Shown piece after piece: positions 1-7,146 of a DNA stretch of 16,543 nt. Position numbers and translations under genes: made by a program. Positions within the stretch are counted from its first letter, which is position 1. Every line of letters begins with the position of its first letter. This DNA comes from Pseudomonadota bacterium (GTDB lineage Bacteria; Pseudomonadota; Alphaproteobacteria; Sphingomonadales; Sphingomonadaceae). The notes under the pieces are model-generated. The model saw only the letters and a list, made by a program, of their open reading frames with translations, ran no database searches and was not told where the DNA came from. The stretch spans positions 1-16,543 of the forward strand of contig JAEZHP010000075.1 in NCBI GenBank assembly GCA_023416515.1, in the 5' to 3' direction.

Positions 1-14
1 CCCCACCCCTTGAT

Positions 15-36
15 CCCCTCCCCTGAAGGGGAGGGG
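15..36 (-). terminator. Perfect 9-bp hairpin after the mreB-like gene (terminator or short repeat)
   Basis: Arms at 15-23 (CCCCTCCCC) and 28-36 (GGGGAGGGG) pair perfectly around a TGAA loop, starting 12 nt beyond the stop codon of the minus-strand mreB-like gene. The position fits a transcription terminator for that gene, but no run of T follows the hairpin on the minus strand. The C-rich stretch at 1-10 resembles the same motif again. It may therefore be one of the short dispersed C-rich palindromes of sphingomonad intergenic regions rather than a classical intrinsic terminator. Confidence 0.45.
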
Positions 37-48
37 TGATCCGACCTA

Positions 49-1080
49 TCAGGCGGCGGAGCGGAGGCTGGCCGAGAGGCGTCCTTCCTCGAGGCCGCGC
101 TGGAGACCGGCGGCGACGGAGGCGAGCGGTGCCTCGGCGATCCTGGTGGCGATTCCGGAGCTGGTCGAGATGCGGTCGGCGAGAAGCGCGGTCATCGCGG
201 CTCCGCCGGTCAGCGTGATTCCGTCCTCGAAAATATCCTCGGACAATTCGGGAGGGGTTTCGCTGAGCGCCTCGCGGACGGCGACGACGATCTGCTCCGC
301 ATGCTTGTTCCACACGCCGAGAAGCTCGGTCGGCGAGATCAACAGCTCGCGCGGAAGGCCGCTCGCAGCGTCCATTCCGCGGACCTCGACGACCGCCGGG
401 GCGGCCCCGATCAGCACCTGCGAGAGGCGAAGCTTGAGCGCCTCGGCAGAGGCGGTGCCGATGTGGAATCGGTGCTTGAGGTGAAGATAATCGGTGAGCG
501 CCTGGTCGAGAGCGTCGCCCCCGCCCCTGACCGAGCGCGACACGCAGATGCCGCCGAGCGAGATGACCGCGATCTCGGTGGTGCCGGCGCCGCAGTCGAT
601 GACCATCCGGGCGCGGGCATCCTCGATCTCGAGGCCAAGGCCGAGCGCGGCGAGGAGCGGTTCGGCGATCAGGGTCGGTTCGGCGAAACCGGCGTCGACC
701 GCGGCCGTTGCAAGCGCCCGGCGCTCCGCCTGAGTCGCATCGGCCGGGACTCCGATCGCGGGCCGGAGGCGGCCGAGCATCGAGCTGGGCCGGACCGCGC
801 GCCGAACGAAGGCGAGGAGCTCGCGGGCCGCGGCCATGTCGCTGAGCACTCCGCTGCGCAGCGGGTGGATGATCTTGAGCGGCTTGGCGACCTTGCCGAC
901 ATAGCTGTGCGCAAGCGTTCCGGCGGCGACGAAGCGGGGCACCGCGTCATAGGCCTGGAAACAGCAGATGGACGGCTGGTCGAGGACGACGCCGGCGCCC
1001 GGGACGACGGCAAGGGTGTTGGCCGTGCCCAGGTCGATACCGAGGTCGAACCTGCGCGGCGACATAGTGCGGAATCTCAT
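49..1080 (-). CDS. Divergent MreB-like actin homologue (rod shape-determining protein family)
   Basis: The 343-residue product has the actin-fold ATPase layout of MreB and nearly its usual length of about 345. Visible motifs are phosphate-1 GIDLGTANT at residues 14-22, the IAEP motif at 138-141, phosphate-2 DCGAGTTE at 162-169, and an adenosine-binding LTGGAA at 290-295. The stretch 105-220 aligns by eye with MreB, for example AVISLGG and the GGD that follows. MreB polymerises under the inner membrane and guides lateral wall synthesis. However, several positions differ from classical MreB, such as CC at 39-40 and TGGAAM instead of TGGGAL, and no mreC/mreD/mrdA genes follow. I infer a second, diverged MreB/Mbl-type paralogue, possibly with a changed role. 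The start at 1080 precedes a second Met at 1065; neither has a strong ribosome-binding site. It overlaps the upstream reading frame by 134 nt. Confidence 0.85.
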   Translation of the reverse strand: MRFRTMSPRRFDLGIDLGTANTLAVVPGAGVVLDQPSICCFQAYDAVPRFVAAGTLAHSYVGKVAKPLKIIHPLRSGVLSDMAAARELLAFVRRAVRPSSMLGRLRPAIGVPADATQAERRALATAAVDAGFAEPTLIAEPLLAALGLGLEIEDARARMVIDCGAGTTEIAVISLGGICVSRSVRGGGDALDQALTDYLHLKHRFHIGTASAEALKLRLSQVLIGAAPAVVEVRGMDAASGLPRELLISPTELLGVWNKHAEQIVVAVREALSETPPELSEDIFEDGITLTGGAAMTALLADRISTSSGIATRIAEAPLASVAAGLQRGLEEGRLSASLRSAA

Positions 1081-1693
1081 GATCGCTCGCGCTTAGCAGG
1101 TGACGGGCGGGTCCGCCATGGCTGCGCGATGACTTGGGACGGCGGCGGGGCCGGCTCCCGAGTGAGTGTCCGAGTTCAAGGCGATCTCCGGGAGCCCGGA
1201 GAGGATGGTTCGCGACTGGACCCATCATGCGACGCGGGCGGCGGATCGTCGGGGCCGCGGTCGCGACATTCTCGACCCGGATGACTCGAAGGCCGCAAAA
1301 GCTGCCTTTCTCGTTCGGCCACAGGATCGCCTGGCCGGTGCGAAGCCCGATGAGGCCCGCGCCGAGCAGCGAAGCGACGCTGAGCCCGTAGATTGGCTGG
1401 TGAGGCGAGGGATGGACGAGGCGGCAGAGCTGGACCGGTCCGCCGTCCTTGGTGAACTCGACGAAGCTGTTCATCATCGCGACGTCGGAGTCGAGCGCGT
1501 CGCCGGGAAGGATCGTCGCGAGCCTGAGCTTGCGAAGCAGGAGGCAGGAGACGATGTCGTCGTCGAGCGCCAGAGCGAGCGTTCGAAGATAGTGGACCTC
1601 GGTCTCGCTGATCCGGATGTCGGCGCCCGCGTGGAGCGACGCCCATATTCCGCTGAGGCTGTCGGCGAGCGTCAGCTGGGGGCTTGGTTGCAT
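947..1693 (-). CDS. Rnk/GreA-C-terminal-domain-like protein with an anomalous read-through tail
   Basis: The frame from ATG 1693 encodes 248 residues, but only about the first 146 (to about 1258) look like protein. Residues 1-50 are helical and acidic-hydrophobic. Residues 52-145 resemble the GreA/GreB C-terminal, FKBP-like domain as found in Rnk-type nucleoside diphosphate kinase regulators: a VEFTKDGG strand, then YGLSVASLLGAGLIGLRTG and a final RVIRVENV strand. Such proteins bind in the RNA polymerase secondary channel or modulate nucleotide metabolism; which applies here cannot be told. The tail is Arg/Pro-rich and from 1080 to 947 merely reads the mreB-like gene out of frame, so the true C-terminus is probably near 1230-1260 and a frameshift or lost stop is likely. 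The start is supported by GGAG about 9 nt upstream and by a 14-nt gap from the preceding gene. Confidence 0.6.
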   Translation of the reverse strand: MQPSPQLTLADSLSGIWASLHAGADIRISETEVHYLRTLALALDDDIVSCLLLRKLRLATILPGDALDSDVAMMNSFVEFTKDGGPVQLCRLVHPSPHQPIYGLSVASLLGAGLIGLRTGQAILWPNEKGSFCGLRVIRVENVATAAPTIRRPRRMMGPVANHPLRAPGDRLELGHSLGSRPRRRPKSSRSHGGPARHLLSASDHEIPHYVAAQVRPRYRPGHGQHPCRRPGRRRRPRPAVHLLFPGL

Positions 1694-1707
1694 GGCCGCA
1701 CGCTCCG

Positions 1708-1929
1708 TCAATGAAGACTTGGCGGCGAGTCGTCCTCGCGCATGTTGCGGAGCCGGGCGATCTGGGCGACCCGCCGGGCCATCGCCTTGGCGCGCGGGAA
1801 GGTGGTGCCCTCCATCTGCAGGAAATCCGGATCGGAGGAGTAGAAGCGGTAGCCGCCGGGGACCTTGACCGCGATCCCGACGACTTTCTTGTCGGCTTCG
1901 ACGACAAATCGATCGGCCATGTCCGACAT
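1708..1929 (-). CDS. Small conserved-looking protein of unknown function (73 aa)
   Basis: Not recognised. The sequence begins with a basic-acidic amphipathic stretch including FVVEADKKVVGIAVKVPGG, followed by a YRFYSSDP turn and a helical, Arg/Ala-rich C-terminal half ending in MREDDSPPSLH. There is no signal peptide or membrane segment, so it should be cytoplasmic. The start at 1929 is well supported by GAGGAG seven bases upstream; an in-frame Met at 1920 is less likely. It ends 14 nt before the Rnk/GreA-like gene on the same strand, which suggests co-transcription with it and the mreB-like gene. Codon use matches the neighbours, so it is probably a real gene. Confidence 0.7.
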   Translation of the reverse strand: MSDMADRFVVEADKKVVGIAVKVPGGYRFYSSDPDFLQMEGTTFPRAKAMARRVAQIARLRNMREDDSPPSLH

Positions 1930-2057
1930 GTTGAAGCTCCTCGGTGTCTCGACATCGAAGGCGGCCGCGCGGCTGGCGCCGGCGGATCACGCTGTTGTTC
2001 GGGGATTATGGCTGCGCCGGTCGGGCAGCCGCGGCCGGGCATTCGGGCCCGTGATGA

Positions 2058-2101
2058 GCGCTAGGCCGCAGGCGCCCGCGATAGGGGCGTCGACCTAGCG
2101 C
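2058..2101. other. Nested inverted repeat between thyA and the 73-aa gene
   Basis: Outer arms GCGCTAGG (2058-2065) and CCTAGCGC (2094-2101) are perfectly complementary, with an inner CGCCC (2073-2077)/GGGCG (2085-2089) stem. It lies about 117 nt past the thyA stop and 129 nt before the next minus-strand start. It could be part of a terminator or leader structure, but there is no T-tract on either strand. The rest of the 288-nt gap 1930-2217 shows no convincing gene or promoter. Confidence 0.3.
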
Positions 2102-2217
2102 CTAGAGGCGTGCGGTGCTGCTGCCGGGGGGAAGCTCCGGATGCCCGATCTGGACGTTCCTTGCCATGATCCGACTATGGGCCCGGCACCCGCGAAGTCA
2201 AGCTGAGGGCCCGGCGC

Positions 2218-3114
2218 TCAGACCGCGACGTCGCCCTGGATCGAGGGGTGGGGATCGTAGCCGGAGACCTCGAAATCCTCGATGCGATAATCGTCGATGG
2301 AAGCCGCCTGGCGGATCAGCTTCATGGTGGGGAGCGGGCGGGGATCGCGGGCGATCTGGGCGCGGACCTGGTCGACATGATTGAGGTAGATGTGGACGTC
2401 GCCGCCGACCCAGACGAGCTCGCCCGGAGTCAGGCCCGCCTGCTGGGCGAGCATGAGCGTGAGCGCGGCTCCGCCGGTGAAGTTGAACGGGGCGCCGAGG
2501 AACAGGTCGCACGAGCGCTGGAAGATGAGGCAGCTGAGCTCGCCGCGGGAGTTGACGTGGAACTGGTAGACCATGTGGCAGGGCGGAAGCGCCATCTGGC
2601 CGATCTCGGGCACGTTCCAGGCGTGGAAGAGCATTCGCCGGCTTGAAGGGTTGGTCCTCAGCGTGTCGACGAGGGTTGCGATCTGGTCGTGCTCTCGGCC
2701 CTCGGCATCCAACCAGCGGCGCCATTGCTTGCCGTAAACCGGGCCGAGCTCGCCCCATCTCGCGGCGAAATCGTCGTCGGCGAGGATCCGGGCCTCGAAA
2801 TCGGCCTGGGCGACGTCCTCGCCGGTGGCCTCGCGATATTTGGCGAGCGGCCAGTCGGACCAGATTCGGACATTCTGCTCGAGGAGCTGGCGGATGTTGG
2901 TGCCGCCGGTGAGGAACCAGAGCATCTCCTTGACGGCGGTCTTCCAATAAACGCGCTTGGTGGTGAGGATCGGGACCTGGCCGCCCGAGAGGTCGAAGCG
3001 GAGGAGCTCGCCGAACAGCGCCCGGGTGCCGATTCCGGTGCGGTCGATGCGCTCGTCGCCCTTGTCGAGGACCCGGGCGAGGAGATCGAGATATTGCTGT
3101 TCGGGATGCGGCAT
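2218..3114 (-). CDS. thyA: Thymidylate synthase
   Basis: ThyA converts dUMP to dTMP in the cytoplasm using methylene-tetrahydrofolate. The 298-residue protein carries the folate/phosphate loop DRTGIGT (24-30, Arg25), ELGPVYGKQW (122-131), the double-arginine SRRM (158-161), the nucleophile Cys179 in LPPCH, QRSCD (199-203), the dUMP-binding Asn211, and the H-x-Y motif His241/Tyr243, ending GYDPHPSIQGDVAV. It is longer than the 264-residue E. coli enzyme because of an extra segment around residues 93-118, as in long-form enzymes such as that of Lactobacillus casei. After Asn211 the usual IASYALL-type stretch is replaced by FTGGAALTL. The start has AGGA seven nt upstream. The gene diverges from the thiolase gene across a 101-nt gap. 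No folA is adjacent. Confidence 0.97.
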   Translation of the reverse strand: MPHPEQQYLDLLARVLDKGDERIDRTGIGTRALFGELLRFDLSGGQVPILTTKRVYWKTAVKEMLWFLTGGTNIRQLLEQNVRIWSDWPLAKYREATGEDVAQADFEARILADDDFAARWGELGPVYGKQWRRWLDAEGREHDQIATLVDTLRTNPSSRRMLFHAWNVPEIGQMALPPCHMVYQFHVNSRGELSCLIFQRSCDLFLGAPFNFTGGAALTLMLAQQAGLTPGELVWVGGDVHIYLNHVDQVRAQIARDPRPLPTMKLIRQAASIDDYRIEDFEVSGYDPHPSIQGDVAV

Positions 3115-3215
3115 GGCCCAGTCCTATTGGCGGCGGGGGCGGGGGACAAGGCGGCTGGGGTGGCTCTTGCCCGCGCTTGTTCCTAAGTGACGGGGAAGGA
3201 CAAGAGGAGCGGGTG

Positions 3216-4385
3216 ATGGGTGAGGCTTATATCGTCGCGGCGTGCCGGACGGCGGGCGGGCGCAGGGGCGGCAGGCTGGCCGGCTGGCATCCGGTCGACA
3301 TGGCGGCGGCGGTGCTCGATTCGGCGGTCGAGCGGAGCGGGATCGATCCGGCGGCGGTCGACGACGTCATCATGGGCTGCGTCAGCCAGGGCGGGGAGCA
3401 GGGCTTCCAGGTCGGCCGCAACGCGGTGCTCGCCTCGAAGCTTCCGCAGCATGTGCCGGCGGTGACGGTGGACCGCCAGTGCGGCAGCTCGCAGCAGTCG
3501 ATCCATTTCGCCGCCCAGGCGGTGATGAGCGGAACCCAGGACGTGGTCATCGCGGCGGGGGTCGAGAGCATGACCCGGGTGCCGATGGGCTCCACGGTGA
3601 TGCTGTTCATGAAGGAAGGACTGGGCGGGCCCAAGTCGCCGGGGCAGGAAGCCAAATATCCCGGGATCCAGTTCAGCCAGTTCATGGGCGCCGAGATGAT
3701 CGCGAAGAAGTGGGGCTATGATCGCGAGAAGCTCGACCGCTACGCGCTCGCCAGCCACGAGCGCGCCATCGCTGCGACTCAGCGCGGCGATTTTGCCGAC
3801 GAGATCGTCGCTCTCGAGGTCGAGGGGCCGGACGGCGCGGAAATGCACGCCCGCGACGAGGGCATCCGCTTCGACGCGACTTATGACGGAATCGCTTCCG
3901 TCAAGCTGCTGAGCCCGGACGGGGTCATCTCGGCGGCCAATGCCAGCCAGATCTGCGACGGCGCGAGCGCGGTGATGATTGCCTCGGCGGAGGCGGTGAA
4001 AGCGCACGGCCTCACTCCGCTGGCTCGGATCCACAATCTCACCGTCACCGCGGGGGACCCGGTGATCATGCTCGAGGAGCCGCTCTACGCCACGGACCGG
4101 GCGCTGACGCGCGCGGGGATGAACATCGGCGACATCGACCTGTTCGAGGTCAACGAGGCATTCGCCCCGGTGCCGCTGGCCTGGCTCCAGCATACCGGCG
4201 CCGACCCCGATCGGCTCAACGTCAATGGCGGTGCGATCGCGCTCGGCCACCCGCTCGGCGCCTCCGGCACGAAGCTGATGGCGACCCTGGTCCACGCCCT
4301 TCGCAAGCGCGGCAAGCGCTGGGGGCTCCAGACCATGTGCGAAGGCGGCGGCACCGCCAATGTGACGATCGTCGAGGCGCTTTAG
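3216..4385 (+). CDS. Thiolase (acetyl-CoA C-acyl/acetyltransferase)
   Basis: From ATG 3216 the product is 389 residues, the normal thiolase length of about 390. The nucleophile is Cys89 in DRQCGSSQQS; the second half carries NEAF (about 311-314), the catalytic GHPLGASG (His345 at its start region), and Cys375 in MCEGGGTAN. These enzymes split beta-ketoacyl-CoA (fatty-acid or other acyl degradation) or condense two acetyl-CoA units. The CGSSQQS form of the nucleophile motif resembles catabolic acyl-CoA acetyltransferases rather than PHB-type PhaA, but the substrate cannot be fixed from sequence. The start is chosen for GAGGAG at 3204-3209, six nt upstream; a GTG immediately before and an ATG at 3177 are less favoured. 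Its stop overlaps the stop of the opposing phosphatase gene by 4 nt. No fadB-like partner is in the window. Confidence 0.92.
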   Translation: MGEAYIVAACRTAGGRRGGRLAGWHPVDMAAAVLDSAVERSGIDPAAVDDVIMGCVSQGGEQGFQVGRNAVLASKLPQHVPAVTVDRQCGSSQQSIHFAAQAVMSGTQDVVIAAGVESMTRVPMGSTVMLFMKEGLGGPKSPGQEAKYPGIQFSQFMGAEMIAKKWGYDREKLDRYALASHERAIAATQRGDFADEIVALEVEGPDGAEMHARDEGIRFDATYDGIASVKLLSPDGVISAANASQICDGASAVMIASAEAVKAHGLTPLARIHNLTVTAGDPVIMLEEPLYATDRALTRAGMNIGDIDLFEVNEAFAPVPLAWLQHTGADPDRLNVNGGAIALGHPLGASGTKLMATLVHALRKRGKRWGLQTMCEGGGTANVTIVEAL

Positions 4386-4957
4386 CTTTCCGCCGCCTCG
4401 GCCATCTCGACTTCGGCGACCCGGCCGCCCTGGCGGAGGGGTTCGGCGAATTGCGGGTGGCGCTCCAGCTGGCGGCGGTAGAGCCTGCCGACCGCCGCGA
4501 CGAGGCGCCCCTGGCGGCCGAGCATCGAGTCGGCGTGGCGGATCATCAGCGAGTTGGGCCAGGCCTTGCCCCGCGCCGATTCGACCTGGGTGACGATCTC
4601 GTCCTCGCCGGCGTCCGGATGGGCCTGCGCGATCACCGCGACCATCGCCGCGGTCGAGCGCGAAATGCCCAGGTGGCAATGGATGAGGAGGTGGGCGGGA
4701 TCGCGTTCCGGCAAGGCTCGGCCGAACTCGAGAAGGGCGCTCATGTCGTCGCGGGTCGGCATCACCATTCCCGGCAGCGGCAGGATGACGTCGTGAAAGC
4801 GGAGGGTCAGCCGCCGCGTCGGCGGCGCCGCGTTGAACGAGGCCGGCTCGGGCTGCTGCGGGTCGAGGATCGACAGGAGGTGAGTGACCCCGGCTCCGGC
4901 CAGCGAATCAAGCTCGTCGAGGCCGCAAATCGTCTGCCGGACGGTCCAATCGATCAT
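4382..4957 (-). CDS. Cysteine-based protein/dual-specificity phosphatase-like protein
   Basis: The 191-residue protein has the HC-X5-R signature HCHLGISR (His93, Cys94, Arg100) followed by ST, the P-loop of protein-tyrosine and dual-specificity phosphatases; Asp56 in RFHDV is a candidate general acid. Such enzymes hydrolyse phosphotyrosine, phosphoserine or other phosphomonoesters through a cysteinyl-phosphate; the substrate here is unknown. Size and the early THLLSILDP stretch resemble the compact phosphatases that sphingomonads often annotate as tyrosine-protein phosphatase. The start at 4957 (MIDWTV) is preferred because the domain begins there; in-frame upstream Mets at 5002 and 5152 would add a low-complexity Ala-rich leader. 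None has a clear Shine-Dalgarno site. Its end is embedded in the thiolase stop codon. Confidence 0.8.
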   Translation of the reverse strand: MIDWTVRQTICGLDELDSLAGAGVTHLLSILDPQQPEPASFNAAPPTRRLTLRFHDVILPLPGMVMPTRDDMSALLEFGRALPERDPAHLLIHCHLGISRSTAAMVAVIAQAHPDAGEDEIVTQVESARGKAWPNSLMIRHADSMLGRQGRLVAAVGRLYRRQLERHPQFAEPLRQGGRVAEVEMAEAAES

Positions 4958-5093
4958 GGCGCCCACGCTAGCAGCCGCAGCGAAGGCCGCAAAGCCGGCC
5001 ATGCTCCCAGTACCGAGGGGCCGAGTTGCGCGGTTCAAATTGTCATAAGAATCAGCGATAGGTGGCCCGGTCGAGGGCGCGGGAGAGTAGATT

Positions 5094-5978
5094 ATGAATT
5101 CGGTTACGCGGCTGGGCGACCTCGCCAGAAACGAGCTCGCCGATCTGCGCAAGGCCGCGGGGGAGGAGGACGAAGGCCTCGGCCCGTCCGGAGAACCGCG
5201 CCGGCGCTACCGCACCATCTGGATTTCCGACGTCCATCTCGGCACGCGCGGCTGCAACGACCGGATGCTGATCGACTTCCTCGACCATGTCGACAGCGAC
5301 ACCCTTTATCTGGTCGGCGACATCATTGACGGCTGGCGGATGAAGAAGCGCTTCTATTGGCCCGAGCGCCACAGCGCGGTCGTCCGGCGAGTCATGAAAC
5401 GGGCCATCCGGGGCACGCGGGTGATCTACATCCCCGGCAATCATGACGAGATGTTCCGCCAGTTCACCGGAATGAATTTCGGCGGGGTCGAGATCCGTTC
5501 CAAGGCGATCCACACCACCGCAGACGGACGCAAGCTCCTGGTCGTGCATGGCGACGAGTTCGACGCGATCGTCCTAGCCCACCGCTGGCTCGCCTTCCTC
5601 GGCGACTGGGCCTACCGCACCTTGATGCAGCTGAACGTCGCAGTGAACACGTTCCGCCGCTTCTTCGGGATGGAATATTGGTCGCTGTCGAAGCACGCCA
5701 AGCACAAGGTGAAGAGCGCCGTGTCGGTGATCTCGCGCTTCGAGGAGGCTCTTGCCCACGAGGCGAAGGTGAAGGGCGTGGACGGAGTCGTGTGCGGTCA
5801 CATCCATACCGCCGAGATTCGCGATTTTGGCGGGACCGTCTATTACAATGACGGCGACTGGGTCGAAGGCTGCACGGCCCTGGTCGAGCATGTCGACGGC
5901 ACCATGGAGATTCTGCACTGGCCCGACGAGATCAAGAAGCGGGTGGACCCGCCGGTGAAGCTCAAGGCGGCGGCGTAG
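5094..5978 (+). CDS. LpxH/YbbF-like calcineurin-type metallophosphatase (putative UDP-2,3-diacylglucosamine diphosphatase)
   Basis: The 294-residue protein shows the complete dinuclear metallophosphatase set: SDVHLGT (45-51), GDIIDGW (75-81), GNHDE (115-119), HGDE (152-155) and GHIH (235-238), with YNDGDWVE at 251-258. This arrangement is that of COG2908, which includes LpxH, the enzyme that makes lipid X in lipid A synthesis. The first 38 residues are a charged extension without a signal peptide, so the protein is cytoplasmic or peripheral at the membrane. GGAGAG lies six nt upstream of the ATG. It precedes a GT4 glycosyltransferase by 11 nt, a pairing that points to envelope glycolipid metabolism; a role on another phospho-lipid is an alternative to true LpxH. 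The exact substrate is inferred only. Confidence 0.85.
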   Translation: MNSVTRLGDLARNELADLRKAAGEEDEGLGPSGEPRRRYRTIWISDVHLGTRGCNDRMLIDFLDHVDSDTLYLVGDIIDGWRMKKRFYWPERHSAVVRRVMKRAIRGTRVIYIPGNHDEMFRQFTGMNFGGVEIRSKAIHTTADGRKLLVVHGDEFDAIVLAHRWLAFLGDWAYRTLMQLNVAVNTFRRFFGMEYWSLSKHAKHKVKSAVSVISRFEEALAHEAKVKGVDGVVCGHIHTAEIRDFGGTVYYNDGDWVEGCTALVEHVDGTMEILHWPDEIKKRVDPPVKLKAAA

Positions 5979-5989
5979 CGGCTTCTGCC

Positions 5990-7030
5990 GTGAACATCCT
6001 CATCGTCACCGATGCCTGGTCGCCACAGGTCAACGGTGTCGTGCGAACGCTTCAGGCGGTGTGCGAAGAGCTGGAGGCGATGGGGCATCCGGTCGAGCTG
6101 ATCTCGCCCGACCAGTTCCGCTCGCTGCCGTGCCCGACCTATCCTGAGATCCGGCTCGCTTTGACCGCAAGCGTCGGCGACCGGATCGAGAACGCCGCGG
6201 CCGACGCCATCCACATCGCGACCGAGGGACCGCTGGGCATCGCCGCGCGCCGCTACTGCATCAAGCAGAACCTGCCGTTCACGACGGCGTATCACACCCA
6301 GTTTCCGGACTATGTCGCCAAGCGCACGAAGCTGCCGGCGCGCTGGTTCTGGCGCTACATCCGCTGGTTCCATGCGCCCGCGACGGCGGTGATGGTTTCG
6401 ACTCCGACGGTCGAGCGGCAGCTTCACGAAAACGGCATCAACCATACCCGCCACTGGGGCCGAGGAGTCGATCTCAAGCTCTTCACCGCCGACGGGCCGC
6501 GCCACCCGGCGTTCGAGGGGCTGGCCGGGCCGATCATGCTCTATGTCGGCAGAGTCGCCGTCGAGAAGAATGTCGAGGCCTTCCTGACTCTCGATCATCC
6601 GGGAACGAAGGTCGTGATCGGCGACGGACCGGCCCTCGACTCGCTCAAGGCGCGGTTTCCCGACGTTCGCTTTCTCGGCAAGGTCACCGGCCGCGACCTC
6701 GCCGCCGCTTATCGAAGCGCCGGCGTGTTCGTCTTCCCGAGCCGCACCGATACGTTCGGACTGGTGCTTCTCGAAGCGCTCGCGACCGGCACACCGGTCG
6801 CTGCCTACCCGGTTCAGGGGCCGATCGACGTTCTTACCGACGAGGTTGCCTGCATGGACGAGAACCTCACCCGCGCCGTTTCCGAGGCGCTGAAGAGGGA
6901 CCGGTCGGCCTGCGCGCGATATGCGGGCCGTTTCGGCTGGGAGCAGAGCGCCAGGGAATTCCTCGACGCGCTGATGCCCATCGAGCGAAAGCCGAATGCC
7001 AGCGAGGCGCGGGTGCTTACGCAGGCATGA
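5990..7030 (+). CDS. GT4-family glycosyltransferase (glycolipid or mannosyltransferase type)
   Basis: The GTG-initiated 346-residue protein has two Rossmann-like halves of a GT-B enzyme. The N-terminal half begins NILIVTDAWSPQVNGVVRT, with HIATEGPLG (75-83) and AYHTQFPDY (100-108) in the acceptor region. The C-terminal half has YVGRVAVEKN (185-194), IGDGP (210-214), and the nucleotide-sugar segment PSRTDTFGLVLLEAL (250-264), where Glu262 is the conserved base contact but the first acidic residue is Asp254 rather than Glu. This pattern is that of retaining glycosyltransferases acting on lipids, such as GDP-mannose-dependent mannosyltransferases and diacylglycerol glycosyltransferases. It is probably co-transcribed with the metallophosphatase gene 11 nt upstream. 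There is no membrane helix, so it would act at the cytoplasmic membrane face. Donor and acceptor are unknown. Confidence 0.85.
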   Translation: MNILIVTDAWSPQVNGVVRTLQAVCEELEAMGHPVELISPDQFRSLPCPTYPEIRLALTASVGDRIENAAADAIHIATEGPLGIAARRYCIKQNLPFTTAYHTQFPDYVAKRTKLPARWFWRYIRWFHAPATAVMVSTPTVERQLHENGINHTRHWGRGVDLKLFTADGPRHPAFEGLAGPIMLYVGRVAVEKNVEAFLTLDHPGTKVVIGDGPALDSLKARFPDVRFLGKVTGRDLAAAYRSAGVFVFPSRTDTFGLVLLEALATGTPVAAYPVQGPIDVLTDEVACMDENLTRAVSEALKRDRSACARYAGRFGWEQSAREFLDALMPIERKPNASEARVLTQA

Positions 7031-7090
7031 GGGCGGATCGGGTTCCGCTTGCACGCGCTACGCCATCGGCTTAAGGTCCTCGCCACAAGC

Positions 7091-7123
7091 GGCCGCTCCG
7101 TGACGGGGCGGCCCTTATCGTTT
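7091..7123 (+). terminator. Rho-independent terminator candidate after the glycosyltransferase gene
   Basis: A 10-bp GC-rich stem, GGCCGCTCCG (7091-7100) with CGGGGCGGCC (7104-7113), one G-T wobble and a TGA loop, is followed by CTTATCGTTT. It lies 60 nt after the glycosyltransferase stop and before trcR, where an operon end is expected. It is the most terminator-like hairpin in the window. Confidence 0.6.
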
Positions 7124-7146
7124 CTAGCCCATGAGGAGAGGGAGAG

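Noticed and set aside
2005..2033. Possible promoter with a CATAAT box on the minus strand upstream of the 73-aa gene
   Set aside because: No -35 box at a suitable distance; the single hexamer is not enough.
3183..4679. 498-residue open frame on the minus strand opposite the thiolase
   Set aside because: Arg/His/Asp-rich, no domain recognisable, and lies antisense to a well-supported thiolase and across the phosphatase gene; a GC-rich shadow frame.
5026..5068. Possible promoter (TTGTCA/TTGCGC) before the metallophosphatase gene
   Set aside because: No -10 box at 16-18 nt spacing from either hexamer.
5843..7054. 403-residue minus-strand open frame
   Set aside because: Antisense to the glycosyltransferase; no start site or domain support.
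7031..7090. Possible tRNA-like GGTTC-containing sequence after the glycosyltransferase gene
   Set aside because: No cloverleaf arms or acceptor stem can be formed.
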